DNA from: JADJPO01 sp963828555
GTDB taxonomy: Bacteria; Actinomycetota; Actinomycetes; Actinomycetales; Kineosporiaceae
NCBI GenBank assembly: GCA_963828555.1
Contig: CAWHEL010000002.1
Coordinates: 62,001 to 126,000, forward strand
Length of the DNA: 64,000 nt
Direction of reading: 5' to 3'
Below are positions 59,945-64,000 of this stretch, piece after piece. Under the pieces are notes generated by a model that ran no database searches, was not told where the DNA came from, and saw only the letters and a list, made by a program, of their open reading frames with translations. How positions within the stretch are numbered: position 1 is the stretch's first letter; the number at the start of each line of letters is the position of its first letter. Position numbers and translations under genes: made by a program.

Positions 59945-61306
59945 ATGGACACCCCGCCGAGCGCGACGCCGGGCCCGCCCCGGCGAGCGGCCACTGACGC
60001 CGTCCGGCGTGGTGGCGCCGCCGTGGCGCGCGCGGGGCGGGCCTCGGGGCGCGCCGTCCGACGCACCACGCACGCCGGTGGAGCCGGCGAATCGGGCCTG
60101 GCCCGGATGCTCGAGCTGCACCTGGTGGGCTCGGCCGCCGACGCCCTGGTGGTCACCGCGCTGGCCAGCACCATCTTCTTCGCCGTGCCCACCGAACAGG
60201 CGCGGACCCGGGTGGCGACCTCGCTGCTGGTGACCATGGTGCCGTTCGTGCTTCTGGCGCCGGTGATCGGGCCGCTGCTCGACCGGGTGCGGCGCGGCCG
60301 GCGGATCGCCCTCGGGGTCACCATGGGTGCCCGCGGCTGGCTGGCCTGGGTCATGGCCAGTGCCCTGGCGGACGGCGACGCGGCGTTCTCGCTCTACCCG
60401 GCGGCGTTCGGGTTCCTGGTCTGCCAGAAGGCCTACCTGGTGATCCGGGCGGCGGCCCTGCCCCGGGTGCTGCCGGACGGGGCGGAACTGCTCGGCGCGA
60501 ACGCCCGCATGTCGGCGGCCGGCGTGGTGGCGATGACCATCGGGGGGCCGCTCGGGGTGGGGCTGACCCACTGGGCGGGCCCGGAGTGGACCCTGCGCCT
60601 GGCCTTCGTGCTGTTCGTCACGGGGATCGCCCTCACCCTGATGCTCACCTCACAGGTGGATTCGGACGCCCCGGACGACGATGATCCGTCCGATGACGAG
60701 GAGTCCTCGGCGCAGGCCCGGCCCCGGCGCACGCCCATGCTGCGCATGGGGGGGCGCGCGGTGGTCGGCCTGCGTGGCAACGCCGCCCTGCGGGCCTTCA
60801 CCGGGTTCCTCACCCTGTTCCTGGCCTTCCGGCTGCGCACCGACCCGTTGCCCGGGATCGAGGCCACCACCGCGGTGGGTCTGGTGGTGGCGGTGGCCGC
60901 GGTCGGTGGCGGGATCGGCACCGCGCTGGGCGCTCTCGTGCGCCGGAGGCGCCCCGAGGCGGTGATCGCGGGGCTGCTGGTCGCGCTGACCCTGGTCACC
61001 CTGTGGTCGGCCCTGGACTACGGGATGCTCTCCATCCTCGTGGTGGCGCTGATCGCCGGGCTGGGTCAGGCGCTGGGCAAGTTGTGCCTCGACGCGCTGA
61101 TCCAGGACGAGGTGCCCGACGCCGTCCGCACCTCGGCCTTCTCCCGCTCGGAGACCGTGCTGCAACTGGGCTGGGTGATCGGTGGGGCCATCGGCCTCGC
61201 GCTGCCCCTGTCCGGGGCGTGGGGTCTGGGCATCGCCACCCTGCTCACCGCCGCGGCCGCCACCGCGACCATCACCGGCCTAGCCCGCCTGATGCGCACC
61301 GACTGA
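59945..61306 (+). CDS. MFS-type membrane transport protein
   Basis: 453 residues. An Arg/Ala-rich cytoplasmic arm (about 50 residues) is followed by about 11-12 membrane helices, with PVIGPLLDRVRRGRRIALG as the motif A loop (about 117-135) and an acidic insert DDDDPSDDEE (about 245-255) between the two halves. The substrate is unknown. It lies between the divergent DUF3027 gene and the convergent cold-shock gene, an order often found in actinobacteria. The start is the ATG at 59945, with an AGGATGG-like ribosome site. Confidence 0.85.
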   Translation: MDTPPSATPGPPRRAATDAVRRGGAAVARAGRASGRAVRRTTHAGGAGESGLARMLELHLVGSAADALVVTALASTIFFAVPTEQARTRVATSLLVTMVPFVLLAPVIGPLLDRVRRGRRIALGVTMGARGWLAWVMASALADGDAAFSLYPAAFGFLVCQKAYLVIRAAALPRVLPDGAELLGANARMSAAGVVAMTIGGPLGVGLTHWAGPEWTLRLAFVLFVTGIALTLMLTSQVDSDAPDDDDPSDDEESSAQARPRRTPMLRMGGRAVVGLRGNAALRAFTGFLTLFLAFRLRTDPLPGIEATTAVGLVVAVAAVGGGIGTALGALVRRRRPEAVIAGLLVALTLVTLWSALDYGMLSILVVALIAGLGQALGKLCLDALIQDEVPDAVRTSAFSRSETVLQLGWVIGGAIGLALPLSGAWGLGIATLLTAAAATATITGLARLMRTD

Positions 61307-61318
61307 AACCCGCGGGGG

Positions 61319-61702
61319 TCAGGCCTCGATGTCGTCGGCGACGGCGCGCAGCACGCTGGCCACCTTGTGGGCATGGGACTTGTCGGGGTAGCGGCCCCGG
61401 CGCATGCCGTTGGAGATGTTGTCCAGCAGCTTGATCAGGTCCTCGATGATGACCGTCATGTCCTCGGCTGGCTTGCGGGTGGCCTTGGAAACCGACGGCA
61501 GCGGGTCGAGCAGGCGCAGCGACAGCGCCTGCAGCCCGCGCTTGCCCTGCGCGACCCCGAACTCGACGCGTGCCCCTGGCTTGAGCGTCTCGGTCCCCGC
61601 TGGGAGCGCCGAGGCGTGCACGAACACCTCGCCGCCGTCGTCGTTGGCCAGGAAGCCGAAGCCTTTCGCGGCGTCGAACCACTTCACCTTGCCAGTGGGC
61701 AC
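61319..61702 (-). CDS. cspA: Cold-shock domain protein with C-terminal extension
   Basis: 127 residues. The cold-shock domain is 1-65 with the RNA-binding motifs GKVKWFDAAKGFGFL and VFVHASAL. A second part (about 70-127) is a helical extension with KPAEDMTVIIEDLIKLLDNI and HKVASVLRAVADDIE, typical of the longer actinobacterial CspA-like proteins. The start is a GTG at 61702 with GAAGGA upstream. It probably acts as an RNA chaperone. The stop lies 12 bases after the convergent MFS stop. Confidence 0.92.
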   Translation of the reverse strand: MPTGKVKWFDAAKGFGFLANDDGGEVFVHASALPAGTETLKPGARVEFGVAQGKRGLQALSLRLLDPLPSVSKATRKPAEDMTVIIEDLIKLLDNISNGMRRGRYPDKSHAHKVASVLRAVADDIEA

Positions 61703-61795
61703 GTCAGTTCCTTCGAAACGTCGGGGGTCGTACCCACAGGGTGCGGCCTGGTTGGCTGCAAGCCTAACGGTGCGTGCCCCGCGCTGTCGGGTGAG

Positions 61796-62401
61796 TTATG
61801 TGACGTCGCGTAGCCAGTCCGGGAAGGAGAGCAGGTCGGGCAGGACGACGTCCGCCCCTGCGGCACGCAACTGCTCCTGGGTGTGCGGCCCGGTGGCCAC
61901 CGCCACGCTGTGTGCCCCGGCCACCCGGGCAGCCCGCACATCACCGGGGTGATCACCGACGTAGATCTGCGCACCGACCTCACGCAGGTAGCCGCCCTTG
62001 GCCTCGGCGAACAGGCCGCCGGCCACCGCGTCCACCGCCAGCCCCACCTGCTCGACCACCAGCCGGACGGCAGCCTCGACCTTGGTCGACACGATCAGTG
62101 CCCGGCCGCCCTGCTCGCGGACGGCGTCCAGCGCCTCGACGGCGCCGGGAAGCAGCCGGGTCCGCGGCACCCCCAGGCTCGGGTAGAGCTCGCGGTAGCG
62201 TGCGGTCACCCGCGCCGGGTCCAGCCCGGGAGCGAGCGCGGCCATCGTGTCCTCCAGCGGCACCCCGTTCAGCGACCACACCTGCTCGGCGGTGACCAGC
62301 AGCCCCTGCTCGGACAGCACCGCCTGCACCGTGGCGGCGATGCCGTCGGCGGAGTCGACCAGCGTCATGTCCAGGTCGAAGCCGACCACCAGCGTGCCCA
62401 C
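61796..62401 (-). CDS. HAD-superfamily phosphatase (phosphoglycolate phosphatase-like)
   Basis: 201 residues from the GTG at 62401. Motif I is VGFDLDMTLVDSADGI (Asp9, Asp11), motif II is ALIVSTK, motif III is the Lys in AKGGYL, and motif IV is IYVGDHPGDVRAAR. The small helical cap between motifs I and II fits the Gph/PPase subfamily. It removes phosphate from a small molecule such as phosphoglycolate. TAGGGT ends seven bases before the start, fitting a leaderless transcript. The stop is 93 bases from the cold-shock start. Confidence 0.9.
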   Translation of the reverse strand: MGTLVVGFDLDMTLVDSADGIAATVQAVLSEQGLLVTAEQVWSLNGVPLEDTMAALAPGLDPARVTARYRELYPSLGVPRTRLLPGAVEALDAVREQGGRALIVSTKVEAAVRLVVEQVGLAVDAVAGGLFAEAKGGYLREVGAQIYVGDHPGDVRAARVAGAHSVAVATGPHTQEQLRAAGADVVLPDLLSFPDWLRDVT

Positions 62402-62408
62402 GGACGAA

Positions 62409-62414
62409 ACCCTA
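62409..62414 (-). promoter_or_regulatory. Probable -10 box (TAGGGT) of the HAD gene
   Basis: Read on the minus strand, TAGGGT ends seven bases before the GTG at 62401 with no ribosome site. Confidence 0.45.
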
Positions 62415-62449
62415 GTCGGCGCGCCCACCACCCTGCCCGCCGTCCGGAC

Positions 62450-62502
62450 AGTGGTGAGTTCTCGGGGGGACGTGCCGGGGTGTTGCCCGAGGACTCACCA
62501 CT
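62450..62502. terminator. Palindrome family B, copy 2
   Basis: AGTGGTGAGTTCTCGGG (62450-62466) pairs with 62486-62502 with one G-T wobble. The left 18 bases are identical to those at 47085. It lies between the acyl-CoA synthetase stop (62649) and the HAD start (62401), where it can end the synthetase transcript. The remainder of 62403-62648 holds no supported gene. Confidence 0.7.
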
Positions 62503-62648
62503 CTCCGTCCGCGCTGACCTACGTGCTTGAATGATCTTCATGACCGCCTCTGGGCTGGCGGCGGGCGCAGCTGCTGCAGCGGCGGGACGAGCTGCCGGGG
62601 ATCCCGCCGTACGGCACGGAGGATGACTGACGCCTCGCACCCCTCGGG

Positions 62649-64000
62649 TCAGGCGTGGCGGATCTTCGCAGCCTCGCTCAGCCCGAGCAAGCCCACGGCG
62701 GCCTCACGCATCTCAACCTTGCGTACCTTGCCGCTGATCGTCATCGGGAAGGTCTCCACCAGGTGCACGTAGCGGGGGATCTTGAAGTGGGCCAACTGGC
62801 CCTGACAGAACTCCCGCAGCGCCTCGGCGGTGAGCGGGTCCCGATCGAGCTTGAGCACCACCCAGGCCATCAGCTCCTCGCCGTAGCGCGCGTCGGGCAC
62901 TCCGATCACCTGGACGTCGGCGATGTCAGGGTGGGAGTGGAGGTACTCCTCGATCTCGCGCGGGTAGATGTTCTCCCCGCCCCGGATCACCATGTCCTTG
63001 ATCCGCCCCGAGATGTTGACGTAGCCCTCGTCGTCCATCAGCGCCAGGTCGCCGGTGTGCATCCAGCCGGCCGAGTCGATCGCCTCGGCGGTGCGTTCCG
63101 GCTCGAGCCAGTAGCCGAGCATCACCGAGTACCCGCGGGTGCACAGCTCCCCCGGGGTGTTGCGTGGCAGCTCCATCCCAGTGGCCGGATCGACGATCTT
63201 GACCTCGACATGGGGCATCACGGTGCCGACGGTCGAGGTGCGCCGATCGAGGTCGTCGTCCATCGAGGTCATGGTCGAGACAGGTGAGGTCTCGGTCATG
63301 CCGTAGGCGATGGCCACCTCGGCCATGTGCATCTCGGAGACGACCCGCTTCATCACCTCGACCGGGCAGGGCGAGCCGGCCATGATGCCCGTGCGCAGGC
63401 TGGTCAGGTCGAAGGTCGCGAAGTCGGCGTGCCCCAGTTCGGCGATGAACATGGTCGGGACGCCGTACAGCGCCGTCGCGCGCTCGGCCTCCACCGCGCG
63501 CAGGGTCGCCTCCGGATCGAAGGACGGAGCCGGGAAGATCACCGTTGCACCGTGGGAGAAGGCGCCGATCACCCCCATCACCATGCCGAAGCAGTGGTAC
63601 ATCGGAACCGGGACGCAGAGCCGATCGACCTGGGTGAAACCGATTCTCTCCGTGACGAAGTAGCCGTTGTTGAGGATGTTGTGATGGGACAGCGTCGCGC
63701 CCTTGGGGAAGCCGGTGGTGCCGCTGGTGTACTGCAGGTTGATCGGGTCGTCGAAAGACAGCGTGGCGGCGCGTTCGGTGAGCCGGTGATGGTCGGTGGC
63801 GCCGCCACGGCGCACCAGCTCCGACCAGGAGTCCTCACCGATGTAGACCACGTCGCGCAGCTGCGGGCAGGCGGGCCTGACCTGTTCCACCATCGCCTGG
63901 TAGTTCGAGGTGCGGTGCTCGACCGCGCTGACCAGCAGCCGCACACCGGACTGCTGGATCACAAAACTCAGTTCGTGCGCGCGGTAGGCGGGGTTGACGT
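62649..64000 (-). CDS. Acyl-CoA synthetase (AMP-binding), 5' end outside window
   Basis: The frame is open at the right edge, where NPAYRAHELSFV is still coding, so the start lies outside. The visible 450 codons hold the AMP-binding motif YTSGTTGFPKGATLSHHN, then AYGMTETSPVS, TGDLALMDDEGYVNISGRIKD and the catalytic Lys region ISGKVRKVEMRE near the C-terminus. It belongs to the medium/long-chain fatty acyl-CoA ligase group. It activates a fatty acid with ATP and CoA, feeding pathways such as the beta-oxidation operon at 10245-15909. Palindrome family B lies downstream. Confidence 0.92.
   Translation of the reverse strand, partial: VNPAYRAHELSFVIQQSGVRLLVSAVEHRTSNYQAMVEQVRPACPQLRDVVYIGEDSWSELVRRGGATDHHRLTERAATLSFDDPINLQYTSGTTGFPKGATLSHHNILNNGYFVTERIGFTQVDRLCVPVPMYHCFGMVMGVIGAFSHGATVIFPAPSFDPEATLRAVEAERATALYGVPTMFIAELGHADFATFDLTSLRTGIMAGSPCPVEVMKRVVSEMHMAEVAIAYGMTETSPVSTMTSMDDDLDRRTSTVGTVMPHVEVKIVDPATGMELPRNTPGELCTRGYSVMLGYWLEPERTAEAIDSAGWMHTGDLALMDDEGYVNISGRIKDMVIRGGENIYPREIEEYLHSHPDIADVQVIGVPDARYGEELMAWVVLKLDRDPLTAEALREFCQGQLAHFKIPRYVHLVETFPMTISGKVRKVEMREAAVGLLGLSEAAKIRHA

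Noticed and set aside
62541..62631. Protein-like plus-strand stretch LLQRRDELPGIPPYGTEDD ending in a stop
   Set aside because: Only 28 codons after an in-frame stop, no start and no recognised family; it may be a gene remnant but cannot be supported.

Overview
The window is very GC-rich (roughly 70% or more), densely coded on both strands, and carries gene families that point to an actinobacterium (Actinomycetota): a DtxR/IdeR regulator with all seven classical metal ligands, DUF3027 and DUF2530 proteins, an actinobacterial-type SerC, a c-di-AMP (ydaO-type) riboswitch in front of an NlpC/P60 cell-wall hydrolase, an ArfA-like BON/OmpA protein, and many GTG starts with apparently leaderless promoters. 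The genus cannot be fixed from the sequence alone. I see no tRNA, rRNA, CRISPR array, transposase or prophage; this looks like ordinary chromosome with a few decaying or recently rearranged spots.

Layout. 1-3605: two convergent FHA-domain proteins and an exopolyphosphatase-type Ppx. 3607-6536: a GT4 glycosyltransferase divergent from a PIG-L deacetylase coupled to a small-molecule kinase. 6537-7669: a membrane-anchored RNase Sa/barnase-type ribonuclease translationally coupled to a barstar inhibitor. 7820-10092: a PAS-PAS-GGDEF cyclase coupled to an HDOD protein. 10245-15909: a fatty-acid beta-oxidation operon (acyl-CoA dehydrogenase, thiolase, FadB-type multifunctional protein, CoA-transferase family protein), divergent from a GMC oxidoreductase-TetR pair; the shared intergenic region holds two spaced copies of a TTGAC-N5-GTCAA operator. 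18446-24943: SRPBCC, universal stress and HNH proteins, the riboswitch-controlled NlpC/P60 gene, IdeR, photolyase and a thioesterase-like protein. 25046-31038: fasciclin and RTX-repeat secreted proteins, a small membrane pair, a PPOX flavoprotein, citrate synthase and SerC.

31111-38195 is the least orderly part: a Cache-type sensor with no output domain whose 3' end overlaps a convergent secreted-protein gene by 213 bases, a METTL25-like methyltransferase, a GAF-EAL protein, and three clearly broken genes (alpha/beta hydrolase, SAM methyltransferase, unknown protein). 38196-47092: SdaA, CPBP protease, lipoprotein, PhyH dioxygenase, an ECF sigma/anti-sigma-like pair, a ribokinase-family gene (the region upstream has a perfect CRP/GlxR-type site), an MFS exporter and an AlkZ-type glycosylase. 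47178-54138: a purine permease, then two tandem copies of a two-gene module: a membrane-anchored acidic protein with helix-hairpin-helix domains plus a BON/OmpA peptidoglycan-binding protein. This duplicated module is my best candidate for an undescribed envelope system. 54174-64000: DUF2530, a second PIG-L protein, SRPBCC, a large sacsin-like GHKL ATPase coupled to a DUF3027 protein, an MFS protein, a cold-shock protein, a HAD hydrolase and a 5'-truncated acyl-CoA synthetase.

Non-coding structure is rich. Most convergent gene pairs are separated by strong perfect or near-perfect hairpins, and two palindrome families recur at distant sites (7728 with 55236; 47085 with 62450). About a dozen genes start 5-8 bases after a TANNNT-like -10 box with no ribosome binding site, which indicates leaderless transcription.
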